Origin: Permianibacter sp046297695
Lineage (GTDB): Bacteria; Pseudomonadota; Gammaproteobacteria; Enterobacterales; Permianibacteraceae
Reading direction: 5' to 3'
DNA: 64,000 nt
Assembly (NCBI GenBank): GCA_046297695.1
Contig: JBKBHF010000014.1
Span: forward strand, 1-64,000
A model generated the notes under the pieces. That model was not told the origin of the DNA. It searched no databases and saw nothing but the letters and a program-made list of their open reading frames with translations. Positions 34,530 through 42,972 of the stretch are shown in pieces; positions within the stretch are counted from its first letter, which is position 1; each line of letters begins with the position of its first letter. A program made the translations under genes and the position numbers.

Positions 34530-34693
34530 AGGCCCTTTGGCCTGCTTGTCCCCGCAGCAAATCGGGTCGATCCGCCAAGTGCATCACGCCCTTGGTTGCG
34601 ACGACGCCTTCGGCTCGTCTATGACGCTTTCGGCTCGTCTATAGTGTTGGCATCGTGGTCAACGCATCCGCCGATGCCCCCCAAAGGTCACCG

Positions 34694-36280
34694 ATGTCCA
34701 GCGCAACCGATCAGCAAAAAGCCGAACTCCGCCGTCTGTTTGCCCGCCGCCTGCCCGGCAAGTTGCGCCAGATCGCCTCGTATTTGCAGCGTCTGGCCTC
34801 GGGTGAGGCGCTGGAAGGCTTGGGTGGCCAGCTGGCGGTGCAGTTGGAGCACAGCATCCGCAGTTGCGAGAGCTTCGGCTTTGCTGCCTGCGCCCGCTTG
34901 TTGCAGCAGGCGGAAACGCAGTGCCTGAATCCGGAACCGGCCGGTTACGGGCCGCTGATCCAGGCCTTGCAACATCTGGCCGAGGAACTGGACGGCAAAC
35001 CGACGCTGGCGAAAGCGCCGGCGACGAGCCTCGAACAGACCGCTGCGGCCACCGCGATGGAAGCCCCCGGCACCGACAGCCTGGCGCTGCAACCGCTGTG
35101 GCTTGCCCTGCCGGATCAGGAACGCACCGGCCTTGCCGTGCAGTTGGCCTTGTTCGGCTTTGCCGCCAGCACGGTGCCGCAGGACGGTGGCAGCCCGGTC
35201 GCGCTGGTCGCCGATGCCGGCGATGTTGGCGATTTGCGTGCCCGCTATGGCGAGCAGTTGCCACCGCTGATCGTGGTCGCCGACGAGGACAGTGTGCCGG
35301 CGCGGCTGCAAGCCATCCGGCAAGGGGCGGCGGCATTTCTCGCCCGGCCGCTGGATACCGCAGCACTCATTGAAGCCATCGACGAAGTCAGTCCGACCAG
35401 CGCCGGCGAGCCGCCGCGGGTGCTGATCGTCGAAGACTCGAAATCGCAAAGCCTGCATTACAACAAGGTGCTGAAAGAGGCCGGCTGTTCGACTGCCGTG
35501 GTCAACCAGCCGCTGCAGATTCTGCAGGCGCTGCACGCGCTGCAGCCGGAACTCATTCTGCTCGACATGCAAATGCCGGAATGCACAGGCCTGGAACTGG
35601 CACGGGTGCTGCGCCAGATGCCGGGCTGGCGGTCGGTGCCGGTGCTGTTCATGTCGGCCGAGGAAAATCCGGAAAAGCAGGCGGCGGCAATGGCCATTTC
35701 CGGCGACGACTTTCTGTTGAAACCGGTCCGCGCCGACGAACTGAAAAAAGCCGTACTGACCCGGATTGCCCGCAGCCGCATGCAGCTGCAGCAACTCAAC
35801 CGCGACGGGTTGACCGGCTTGCTCAATCTGTCGGCGATGCAGCAGGCGGTCGAGAACCTGTGCGCGCAGGCGAGCCGCACCGGCGAACCGCTCAGCTTTG
35901 CCCAGCTCGACATCGACCGGCTCGGCCCGCTCAACCAAAGCGCCGGTCATGGTGCCGGCGACGCCGTGGTGCGCCAGCTGGCGCGTTTGCTCGGCCGCCG
36001 GCTGCGCAAGAGCGACACCATCGGCCGACTCGGCGGCGATCGTTTTGGCGTGCTGTTGCCGGGTTGCCGCGGCGACGATGCGCTCAGGCTCATCGACGCG
36101 GTGCGTTCGGATCTCGCCCGACAGCCGTTGCTGCACGGCGGCCACAGCCTGTCGGTACGGCTGTCGGCTGGCGTGGCCCAGCACGATGGCGGCGCCCCCG
36201 GCGCCCTGCGCGATGCCGCCGAACGGGCCCTGCAATGGGCCAAGGAAGCCGGCGGCAACACGGTCCGCTTGGCGGGATAA
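34694..36280 (+). CDS. Multi-domain signalling protein: Hpt-like, pseudo-receiver, receiver and degenerate GGDEF
   Basis: The 528-residue protein starts at an ATG with AAGGT seven bases upstream. Residues 1-95 are helical and carry EHSIRSCESFGF, like the phospho-histidine region of Hpt domains. Residues 130-235 resemble a receiver lacking the phospho-acceptor Asp. Residues 245-365 are a proper receiver (VLIVEDSKSQ, LILLDMQMPE, LFMSAEE, DFLLKPVR). Residues 370-528 are a GGDEF domain whose active motif is GGDRF, with Arg where a metal-binding Glu is expected. It probably senses or binds GTP/c-di-GMP rather than making it. cutA follows after 29 bases. Confidence 0.85.
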   Translation: MSSATDQQKAELRRLFARRLPGKLRQIASYLQRLASGEALEGLGGQLAVQLEHSIRSCESFGFAACARLLQQAETQCLNPEPAGYGPLIQALQHLAEELDGKPTLAKAPATSLEQTAAATAMEAPGTDSLALQPLWLALPDQERTGLAVQLALFGFAASTVPQDGGSPVALVADAGDVGDLRARYGEQLPPLIVVADEDSVPARLQAIRQGAAAFLARPLDTAALIEAIDEVSPTSAGEPPRVLIVEDSKSQSLHYNKVLKEAGCSTAVVNQPLQILQALHALQPELILLDMQMPECTGLELARVLRQMPGWRSVPVLFMSAEENPEKQAAAMAISGDDFLLKPVRADELKKAVLTRIARSRMQLQQLNRDGLTGLLNLSAMQQAVENLCAQASRTGEPLSFAQLDIDRLGPLNQSAGHGAGDAVVRQLARLLGRRLRKSDTIGRLGGDRFGVLLPGCRGDDALRLIDAVRSDLARQPLLHGGHSLSVRLSAGVAQHDGGAPGALRDAAERALQWAKEAGGNTVRLAG

Positions 36281-36309
36281 GCGTACCTTAAGGCAGGGAG
36301 GAGCCAGCT

Positions 36310-36633
36310 ATGACAGACTGCTACATCCGGGTGGCACTGACCACGGTCGGCACCGAGGCGGCAGCCCATTATCTGGCCGAAACCCTGGTCAGCGAAGGCT
36401 TGGCCGCCTGCGTCAACGTACTGCCCGGCGCGGTGTCGTTTTACCGCTGGCAGGGTGAACTGTGCCGAGACAACGAGTGGCTGCTCGTGCTGAAATCCGA
36501 TGCCGCACATCTGCCGGCGCTGGAACAGCGGCTGCTCGCCTTGCACCCTTACCAAACCCCGGCGTTCACCGTGCTGCCGGCCAGCCATGTCAGTGACGGC
36601 TATGGCCGCTGGCTGCACGACAATCTGAAATAA
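36310..36633 (+). CDS. cutA: Divalent-cation tolerance protein CutA
   Basis: The 107-residue protein has the CutA1 core: VGTEAAAHYLAETLVSEGLAACVNVLPGAVSFYRWQGELCRDNEWLLVLK, then HPYQTPAFTVLPA with the conserved PY..P. It forms a PII-like trimer and is linked to copper tolerance; its chemistry is unclear. A GGGAGG site precedes the ATG. It lies directly before dsbD, as in many proteobacteria, and the two are probably co-transcribed. Confidence 0.95.
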   Translation: MTDCYIRVALTTVGTEAAAHYLAETLVSEGLAACVNVLPGAVSFYRWQGELCRDNEWLLVLKSDAAHLPALEQRLLALHPYQTPAFTVLPASHVSDGYGRWLHDNLK

Positions 36634-36687
36634 CCCCAGGTCTGTGGCAGCCCGCTTGCCCCGGGCCGCAACCGGACTGTGATCGGC

Positions 36688-38541
36688 ATGAAGGCATTGC
36701 TGTCGTTGTTCACCGGCCCTGTGGGCCGCGCCCTGTTCTGGCTTTTTCACTTCGCAGTGGTTTCTGTCTCGGTTTCGGCGCAGGCCGCCTCGACGGCGGA
36801 TTTGCTGCGCGCCGCAGCCGACAGTGGCGAGGAAGAAGCGTTTCTGAAAGTCGATCAGGCCTTTCAGGCAGAAGCCTCGCGGCTCGACAACGAGCTGATC
36901 GTCCGCTTCGTGATCGCGCCCGGTTATTACCTCTATCGCGATCAATTCCGGTTCAAGGCCGAGGGCGTCAGCTTCGGCACGCCGCAGTATCCGGAAGGCA
37001 TCCTGAAGCACGACGAATACCTCGGTGAGCAAATCGTTTACTTCAATCACGTTGAAGTGCGGGTACCGATTGCCAGCGGCGCCAACAGCTTCGATCTGAA
37101 ACTCACTTTTCAGGGCTGCGCCGAAGCCGGCCTCTGTTACCCGCCGACGACGCGCACGTTTGCCATCAACGGCGGCGCAGCCGCAACCGACGGCAATAAT
37201 GTTGCCGCGACGGTTACCACCACGACCGCGCCAGCGCCAGTGATCGCCGGTGAAGCCGCCGGCGGTGATCTGGCCACCGCACTGGGCCAAAACGTGTGGA
37301 CCGCCGTTTTGTTCGCACTGATCGCCGGCATCGGCCTGACCTTCACTCCCTGCGTGCTGCCGATGATTCCGATCACGGTCGCCGTGATCGGTGGCCAAGG
37401 TGCGCAGATTTCCACCGCGCGCCGGTTCGCCCTGGTATTCGTTTACGTGCAGGCAATGGCGCTGACTTACGCCGTGCTCGGCGTCGCGGTCGCCAGTGCC
37501 GGCGCCGCGCTGCAGGGCTATCTGCAATCACCTTGGTTGCTGGTGCCGTCGGCAACATTGTTTGTACTGCTGGCGCTGAGCATGTTCGGTGCTTACGAAC
37601 TGCAACTGCCGGCGGCGCTGCGTGACAAATTGGCGAGCAACAGCCAAGGTGGCTCGATGCTGGGTGTGGTGTTCATGGGCGCGCTGTCGGCCTTGGTCGT
37701 GTCGCCATGCATCAGCGCGCCGCTCGCTGGCGCACTCGCCTTCATCGCCAGCACCGGCGATACGCTGCGCGGTGGCGTGGCGCTGTATGCCCTCGGCATC
37801 GGCATGGGCATTCCGCTGCTGATCGCCGGCGTGGGCGGCGGCCAGTTGTTGCCACGCGCCGGCGCCTGGATGGACAAGGTCAAATACCTGTTCGGTTTTG
37901 GCCTCATTGCGGTCGCCATCGTGCTGGTGAACCGGATGATTCCGGCCGCGGCGGGACTGGCCTTGTGGGCACTGTTCGCGCTGGCGTTGTCGGCGTATTT
38001 CGCTCGCCTGCAAACCGAAACGCCATGGCATTACCTGCTGCAGGCATTGCGCTATGGCGCGCTGGTGTACGGCGTTGCCTTGGTCATCGGCGCGCTGGCC
38101 GGACAAACCAACCCGCTGCAACCGCTGCCGACATTGGCCAGCAGCAGCGCAAGCGCTGGCAAAGCGGTCAATGCCCACGCCGGCTTTACCCTGATCAAAT
38201 CCACTGCCGATCTGGATCGGGAACTGGCCAAGGCGCAGGCCGAGGGCAAAACGGTGATGCTGGACTTCTTCGCCGATTGGTGCGTGGCCTGTTTCGAATT
38301 TGCCGATTACACCTTCCCGGATCCAGCCGTGCAACAAGCGCTGCAGAACACGGTGCTGCTGCAGGCCGATGTCACTGCCAACGATGAAATCGATCTGGCG
38401 TTGATGGCACGTTTCAACATCCTCGGGCTGCCGTCGATCCTGTTCTTCGACCGGCAGGGCAATGAATTGCCGGCGGCGCGCGTGACCGGCTTCATGAAAG
38501 CAGCGCCATTTGCCAGCCACATCCAGCAACACCTGCACTGA
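36688..38541 (+). CDS. dsbD: Thiol:disulfide interchange protein DsbD
   Basis: The 617-residue protein has all three DsbD parts. After a signal peptide the periplasmic alpha domain holds Cys144 and Cys150 (GCAEAGLC). A membrane domain of eight helices carries FTPCVLPM (Cys222) and SPCISAPLAG. The C-terminal thioredoxin-like gamma domain has WCVAC at residues 531-535. DsbD moves electrons from cytoplasmic thioredoxin to periplasmic DsbC, DsbG and cytochrome c maturation. WCVAC is followed by Phe rather than the common Lys. An in-frame GTG three codons upstream is possible. Confidence 0.95.
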   Translation: MKALLSLFTGPVGRALFWLFHFAVVSVSVSAQAASTADLLRAAADSGEEEAFLKVDQAFQAEASRLDNELIVRFVIAPGYYLYRDQFRFKAEGVSFGTPQYPEGILKHDEYLGEQIVYFNHVEVRVPIASGANSFDLKLTFQGCAEAGLCYPPTTRTFAINGGAAATDGNNVAATVTTTTAPAPVIAGEAAGGDLATALGQNVWTAVLFALIAGIGLTFTPCVLPMIPITVAVIGGQGAQISTARRFALVFVYVQAMALTYAVLGVAVASAGAALQGYLQSPWLLVPSATLFVLLALSMFGAYELQLPAALRDKLASNSQGGSMLGVVFMGALSALVVSPCISAPLAGALAFIASTGDTLRGGVALYALGIGMGIPLLIAGVGGGQLLPRAGAWMDKVKYLFGFGLIAVAIVLVNRMIPAAAGLALWALFALALSAYFARLQTETPWHYLLQALRYGALVYGVALVIGALAGQTNPLQPLPTLASSSASAGKAVNAHAGFTLIKSTADLDRELAKAQAEGKTVMLDFFADWCVACFEFADYTFPDPAVQQALQNTVLLQADVTANDEIDLALMARFNILGLPSILFFDRQGNELPAARVTGFMKAAPFASHIQQHLH

Positions 38542-38582
38542 GTGCCCATCCGCCAGCGGCGTCTGCTACGCTGTCCGGGTAG

Positions 38583-39794
38583 ATGACGAACGTCGCAGGC
38601 ACGCCATTGGCCATGACCGCCGCCCCGGACGCCATTCCGAACACGACTTCGGACACCAGCTCGGACAGCCTCGGCCGCACTGACCGGGATGCTGCCATCG
38701 CGCAAGCGCAACGCTTACGCTTGCGCCGCTCATGGCTGGCCTTTGCCATCTACGGTCTCTGTTCGGCGCTGCTGGTTTTCTTTCAATGGCAGGGCGCCAT
38801 CAGCTTTGCGACGCCGCTGCTGATCGCCATCATCGCTGCCGCCTTTGTCATCGGCGGCGTGTTTTTGTTGTGGATATACACGGGTCGCAACCTGCGCCAG
38901 CGTGACCCGAGCCTGACCTTGCCGCAAATGCTGGCGGCTACGCTCTGGTGCTATGTCCCGATCTACCTGACCCCGACATTGCGCGCCGAAATGTTGATGA
39001 TGTACAGCTGCGTGTTCTTCTTCGGCGGCTTCCGACTGAACCGGCAACAGTTCCTGCTGGTCGCGGCGTTTGCCCTGCTCGGCTACGCCGGCATCATGCT
39101 GCTCGATGCCAATGCTGCGACGGGGGCAACCGATCCGCGCCGGGAAATTGTCCGCTTCATCATCCTGACGGTGGTGCTGTTGGTGCTGAGCCTGCTCGGC
39201 GGCACGATCCACGACATGCGCCAGCAATTGCGCCAGCAGCACAAAGCCCTGCAACGGGCCAATGAGCAAATCAGCCATCAAGCCGTGCACGATGCCCTGA
39301 CCGGCCTGCACAACCGCCGCTTCCTGATGGAGGCACTGCAGCGGGAAGAAGCGCGCGCCAAACGCCGCGGCAGCCCGTTCAGCCTGATCATGTGTGATCT
39401 CGATCACTTCAAGGCCATCAATGATCGCTACGGCCATTTGGCAGGCGACACCGTGCTGAAACTGACTGCCGATTTGATGCAACAACAATTGCGCAGCGCC
39501 GATTGGCTGGCACACGGTGGCGATGAGACGGTGGCACGGTTCGGCGGCGAGGAGTTTGCGATTCTTCTACCCGATACCGGCATAGATGGCGCAGTGCGCT
39601 GCGCCGAACGGCTGCGCAGCGCGTTACATGCCGTGACCCTGCCGACGCCGATGACCGGTGAAAAATTGTCGGCGTCATTCGGCGTCGCCGAATACCGGGT
39701 CGGCGACAGCCTCAGCGATGTGCTGACACGTGCCGACCACTCGCTTTATGACGCCAAACACGGCGGCCGCAACCGGGTGGTTGCGGTCAGTTGA
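38583..39794 (+). CDS. Membrane-bound diguanylate cyclase (GGDEF) with duplicated segment before the active site
   Basis: The 403-residue protein has about six transmembrane helices between residues 48 and 215, a short coiled-coil linker, and a GGDEF domain beginning HDALTGLHNRRF. The active motif RFGGEEF is intact and LIMCDLDHFKAINDRYGH is normal, so it should make c-di-GMP from GTP. The inhibitory-site RxxD (RSAD) is present but is separated from GGEEF by an extra eight residues, HGGDETVA, an apparent tandem duplication. It is followed after 43 bases by the convergent CoA-transferase gene. Confidence 0.9.
   Translation: MTNVAGTPLAMTAAPDAIPNTTSDTSSDSLGRTDRDAAIAQAQRLRLRRSWLAFAIYGLCSALLVFFQWQGAISFATPLLIAIIAAAFVIGGVFLLWIYTGRNLRQRDPSLTLPQMLAATLWCYVPIYLTPTLRAEMLMMYSCVFFFGGFRLNRQQFLLVAAFALLGYAGIMLLDANAATGATDPRREIVRFIILTVVLLVLSLLGGTIHDMRQQLRQQHKALQRANEQISHQAVHDALTGLHNRRFLMEALQREEARAKRRGSPFSLIMCDLDHFKAINDRYGHLAGDTVLKLTADLMQQQLRSADWLAHGGDETVARFGGEEFAILLPDTGIDGAVRCAERLRSALHAVTLPTPMTGEKLSASFGVAEYRVGDSLSDVLTRADHSLYDAKHGGRNRVVAVS
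39510..39557 (+). repeat. Imperfect 24-base tandem duplication inside the diguanylate cyclase gene
   Basis: Two successive 24-base units start ggcacacggtggcgatgag and ggcacggttcggcggcgag. They encode AHGGDETV and ARFGGEEF-like segments, so the region just before the GGEEF motif appears twice in frame. Confidence 0.6.
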
Positions 39795-39837
39795 AGTGGT
39801 CGCTGGCTGATGGGGTTCCGCACCGCGCTCGCAAGGC

Positions 39838-41022
39838 TCAGGAACGCGACAACCAGTCGCTCAGCACCGCATCGCGATCGCCATCAAGCAGTGGCGCACT
39901 ACGCCGCAGCACAATCGGGTGTCGGCACAACTTGAGCGGATTATTGAGATGGGCAACGCTGCCGCCGAGCGGGTGCGGCAGCTCGACGCGGCCATTGCGG
40001 GCCTGCACCTGCGGATCGGCAAAGACCTGCGCGAGATCGTTGATCGGGCCGGCCGGCACCCCAACCGCGGCAAGTGAGCTCAGCCACCAGTCGCGGCGCT
40101 GGCGCCGGGTGAGTGCCTGCAACAGCGGCATCAACACCTGCCGGTGCTGGACCCGCGCCGCGTTGCGGGCAAAGCGCACGTCGTCCGCCAGTGCCGGCTC
40201 GCCGGCCAGCTGACAGAACTGGCGAAACTGGTTGTCATTGCCGACCGCGAGCATGAACTCGCCGTCACTGGCCGGCATCGCCTGATAAGGCACGATGTTC
40301 GGGTGCGCCGAACCTTCCCGTACCGGCAGCTTGCCGCCCACCAGATAGTTCATGCCCTGGTTGGCGAGCCAGGCGACCTGGGTATCGAGCAGCGCCAAAT
40401 CAATGTACTCGCCTTCGCCGCTGACCTGACGCCGGTACAGCGCGGCACAGATAGCACTGGCAGCATACATGCCGGTCATCAGATCGCACACCGCGACGCC
40501 GACCTTGACCGGACCGGCGCCCGGCTCGCCGTCCGCCACCCCGGTCAGGCTCATCAGGCCGCCACGGGCCTGGATCATGGCGTCGTAGCCGGCCTTGTCG
40601 GCATCGGGGCCGGTCTGGCCAAAGCCGGTGATGCTGCAATAGATGAGGTCGGGCTTGAGCGACTGGAGGTCGTCGTAGCCAAGGCCGTACCTGGCGAGCG
40701 CCCCGACCTTGTAGTTCTCGACCACCACATCGGCCTGCATCGCCAGTTCGCGGACCAGCCGTTGCCCCTCCGGCACGGTGAAATCGATGGCGATCGAACG
40801 CTTGCCGCGGTTGGCGGCCAGAAAATAGGCCGATTCGGCGCTGGCGCTGCCGTCGGCCTGGGTCAGAAAGGGCGGGCCCCAACGCCGGGTGTCGTCGCCC
40901 TCGCCCGGTTTCTCGACCTTGACGACATCGGCGCCGAGATCGGCCAGAAACTGGGTGCACCAAGGTCCGGCGAGGATGCGTGATAAGTCCAACACCCGGA
41001 TACCAGTCAGCAAGCCGGACAT
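39838..41022 (-). CDS. CaiB/BaiF family class III CoA transferase
   Basis: The 394-residue protein has the family start GIRVLDLSRILAGPWCTQFLADLGADVVKVEKPG, then FLAANRGKRSIAIDF, DVVVENYKVGAL and GVAVCDLMTGMYAASAICAAL, which holds the catalytic aspartate (CDLMTG). It moves CoA between carboxylic acids through an enzyme-bound anhydride. The closest pattern known to me is succinyl-CoA:glutarate or similar dicarboxylate transferase, but the substrate cannot be fixed. It stands alone. Confidence 0.9.
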   Translation of the reverse strand: MSGLLTGIRVLDLSRILAGPWCTQFLADLGADVVKVEKPGEGDDTRRWGPPFLTQADGSASAESAYFLAANRGKRSIAIDFTVPEGQRLVRELAMQADVVVENYKVGALARYGLGYDDLQSLKPDLIYCSITGFGQTGPDADKAGYDAMIQARGGLMSLTGVADGEPGAGPVKVGVAVCDLMTGMYAASAICAALYRRQVSGEGEYIDLALLDTQVAWLANQGMNYLVGGKLPVREGSAHPNIVPYQAMPASDGEFMLAVGNDNQFRQFCQLAGEPALADDVRFARNAARVQHRQVLMPLLQALTRRQRRDWWLSSLAAVGVPAGPINDLAQVFADPQVQARNGRVELPHPLGGSVAHLNNPLKLCRHPIVLRRSAPLLDGDRDAVLSDWLSRS

Positions 41023-41195
41023 GGTTTTCCCCCTGTTCGCGTTATTGCAGCTGTTCTTCTTGAGTTTATTGTCGCCGGTTTGACCCGCGCTCTTGCCCGG
41101 CCCGCCGACGCTACTGGGAACTGGCGCGGTGTTGCTTGTTGTGCCAGGGCGGCGGGATGAATGGCGGCCGAAAGCCGCCCTCTACTTTCAACGGC

Positions 41196-41690
41196 TCAAT
41201 TGATGTCGATCCGTCTCACCCATTCGCCGGCAGCGGCCTGGCTGCCCAGATAAACGGAGGGAAACTCGCCGCCACTGTCCTTCAGGTAGACGAAATCCAG
41301 CTTGCCATCACCGTCCAGATCAGCGACCAAATCGAAAATGATGTGTGGCGGCACGGCGGCCTTGGCTTCTTCACAGCTGGGGTAAGGGAAACAGTCAACA
41401 TGCGTCTGGGTACCGGTCCGCCGATCCTGTGACACCGAAGCGGACCGAAGCATAGTCGAGACATCGGCGTCATAACCGATGATGCCCCCTCCGTTCGTTA
41501 TCGGAATGCCCTTTGCCTCGTAACACAAGTGATAGCTGATGCCATCGAGCACGAACGGTTCATTGGCAAGCGGCATATTGAAGGCACTGATCGCACGGGC
41601 TTGACCGACGGTAACGACTGGCGCGCAAACAGTAAACCGTAACCGCCATACCTCAGTCTGCGGGCAAAGCCTGCTAATCCATTCGTCCAT
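41196..41690 (-). CDS. Hypothetical protein with a Ca-binding-like DxDxDG loop
   Basis: The 164-residue protein has no clear signal peptide when started at the ATG that overlaps the upstream stop codon (TGATG). It has five cysteines and, near the C-terminus, DLVADLDGDGKLDFVYLKD, which resembles the calcium loops of FG-GAP or EF-hand-like repeats. No family is recognised. The one-base overlap with the upstream lipoprotein gene implies coupled translation. If the frame opens further upstream, within the lipoprotein gene, a longer form of up to 186 residues is possible. Confidence 0.55.
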   Translation of the reverse strand: MDEWISRLCPQTEVWRLRFTVCAPVVTVGQARAISAFNMPLANEPFVLDGISYHLCYEAKGIPITNGGGIIGYDADVSTMLRSASVSQDRRTGTQTHVDCFPYPSCEEAKAAVPPHIIFDLVADLDGDGKLDFVYLKDSGGEFPSVYLGSQAAAGEWVRRIDIN

Positions 41691-41962
41691 CAGGGCCGGT
41701 TGCTGAGCCAGACCAGCCAGTCCACCGGCAGCAACACGGTATCGGTGACCACGCAAAGTGGCACATCGAGCATGGCACGCACCGGTGCCTCGGCCGGAAT
41801 GATGGGGTCCTGCCAGGCGCGGCCAACTTCATGTGGTGCCAGCTGGCTGCCCTTGTAGGGATAGATCTGCTCCGGCGCGTTGGCGTGCACATAGACCGTC
41901 GAACACGCTGACAGCGACAGTATCCCAAGCAGCAAAACCAACAGCATAAACGACATTCGCAC
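41690..41962 (-). CDS. YceK/YidQ family (DUF1375) small lipoprotein
   Basis: The roughly 90-residue protein has a lipoprotein signal with lipobox LSAC and a mature part VYVHANAPEQIYPYKGSQL, ending VCVVTDTVLLPVDWLVWL. This matches the YceK/YidQ group (PYxG early; DLPLSxVxDTxxLP late). Function is unknown; outer-membrane attachment is expected. The start is uncertain between GTG 41968, GTG 41962 and ATG 41956. GTG 41962 is chosen for a GGAG seven bases upstream and an Arg in the signal. Confidence 0.75.
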   Translation of the reverse strand: MRMSFMLLVLLLGILSLSACSTVYVHANAPEQIYPYKGSQLAPHEVGRAWQDPIIPAEAPVRAMLDVPLCVVTDTVLLPVDWLVWLSNRP

Positions 41963-42001
41963 ACGCACACTCCATCAACCAGTATCTGCAGCGCGGGCAG
42001 C

Positions 42002-42029
42002 AAAACAAAAGGCGCCTGCACGGCGCCTT
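42002..42029 (-). terminator. Terminator of htpX
   Basis: On the - strand AAGGCGCC, five loop bases and GGCGCCTT are followed by TTTGTTTTG, 20 bases after the htpX stop. Confidence 0.8.
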
Positions 42030-42048
42030 AATGTCGATGCAAGGTCGC

Positions 42049-42930
42049 TTACTGCAGGTTCTGCAGCGCGCGGATGCGCACTTCCAGCGGCGGGTGGGTG
42101 GCAAACAGATGGGCGATGCCACCTCCACTGCGCAGACCGAACGCAGTCATCTCGGCCGGCATGTCGACCGGCTGGCCGGATTCGGCCATCAAGCGCTGCA
42201 GCGCCGCGGTCATGGCGAATTTGCTGGTCAACAAGGCACCGGCTTCGTCAGCGCGGAATTCGCGCCGGCGCGAGAACCAGGCAACGATCATCGAGGCCAG
42301 GATACCGAGCACCATTTCCGCAACAAAGGTGGCGATGTAGAAACCAATGCCGGGACCGCTGCTTTCCTGATCCTTGCGCAAGAAACTGTCGACCGCGTAA
42401 CCGATGATGCGGGCGAAGAACATCACGAAGGTGTTCACCACGCCCTGAATCAGGCTCAGCGTCACCATGTCGCCGTTGGCAACGTGGCCGATCTCGTGAC
42501 CGAGCACGGCTTTGACTTCGTCGCGCGAGAACCGGCGCAGCAAGCCCTCGCTGACCGCGACCAGTGCGTTGTTCTTGTTCCAGCCGGTCGCGAACGCGTT
42601 CGACTGGTGCGACGGGAAAATACCGACTTCCGGCATGCCGATACCGGCTTTGTGCGCCAGCTCGGCAACCGTGTCGACCAGCCAGCGCTCTTCGGCAGTG
42701 CGCGGCTGCTCGATGATGTACACCCCCATCGTGCGCTTTGCCATCCACTTGGAAATCAGCAGCGAGATGAGCGAGCCCGCCATGCCGAACACGGCGCAGA
42801 AGATCAGCAGATTGGTCAGATTCAGACCGCCTGGCTGATAGGCGCTGCCGACGCCAAGAATGCTGAGCACTATGCCTGCCACCAGCATGACTGCCAGGTT
42901 GGTCAACAGGAACAACACGATGCGTAACAT
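42049..42930 (-). CDS. htpX: Membrane protease HtpX (M48)
   Basis: The 293-residue protein has two N-terminal helices, VGIFPSHQSNAFATGWNKNNALVAVS, the zinc motif HEIGH at residues 145-149, two more helices, and the third ligand region EFRADEAGA. It ends FATHPPLEVRIRAL. HtpX degrades misfolded inner-membrane proteins with FtsH. The ATG with AGAGG five bases upstream is preferred over one seven codons earlier. It lies 42 bases downstream of lnt and may be read through from that operon. Confidence 0.95.
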   Translation of the reverse strand: MLRIVLFLLTNLAVMLVAGIVLSILGVGSAYQPGGLNLTNLLIFCAVFGMAGSLISLLISKWMAKRTMGVYIIEQPRTAEERWLVDTVAELAHKAGIGMPEVGIFPSHQSNAFATGWNKNNALVAVSEGLLRRFSRDEVKAVLGHEIGHVANGDMVTLSLIQGVVNTFVMFFARIIGYAVDSFLRKDQESSGPGIGFYIATFVAEMVLGILASMIVAWFSRRREFRADEAGALLTSKFAMTAALQRLMAESGQPVDMPAEMTAFGLRSGGGIAHLFATHPPLEVRIRALQNLQ

Positions 42931-42972
42931 GATTCCTCTCCAGGCCCACACTCGCCAATCGGGGGGGGCCGT

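Noticed and set aside
39510..39557. First GGDE in HGGDETVA as the real cyclase active site
   Set aside because: The following residues lack the hydrophobic strand expected after the motif, while RFGGEEFAILLPD that follows has it.
41100..41195. Terminator after the gene ending at 41196
   Set aside because: A GGCGGC/GCCGCC stem is present but there is no T-run, so it was not called.
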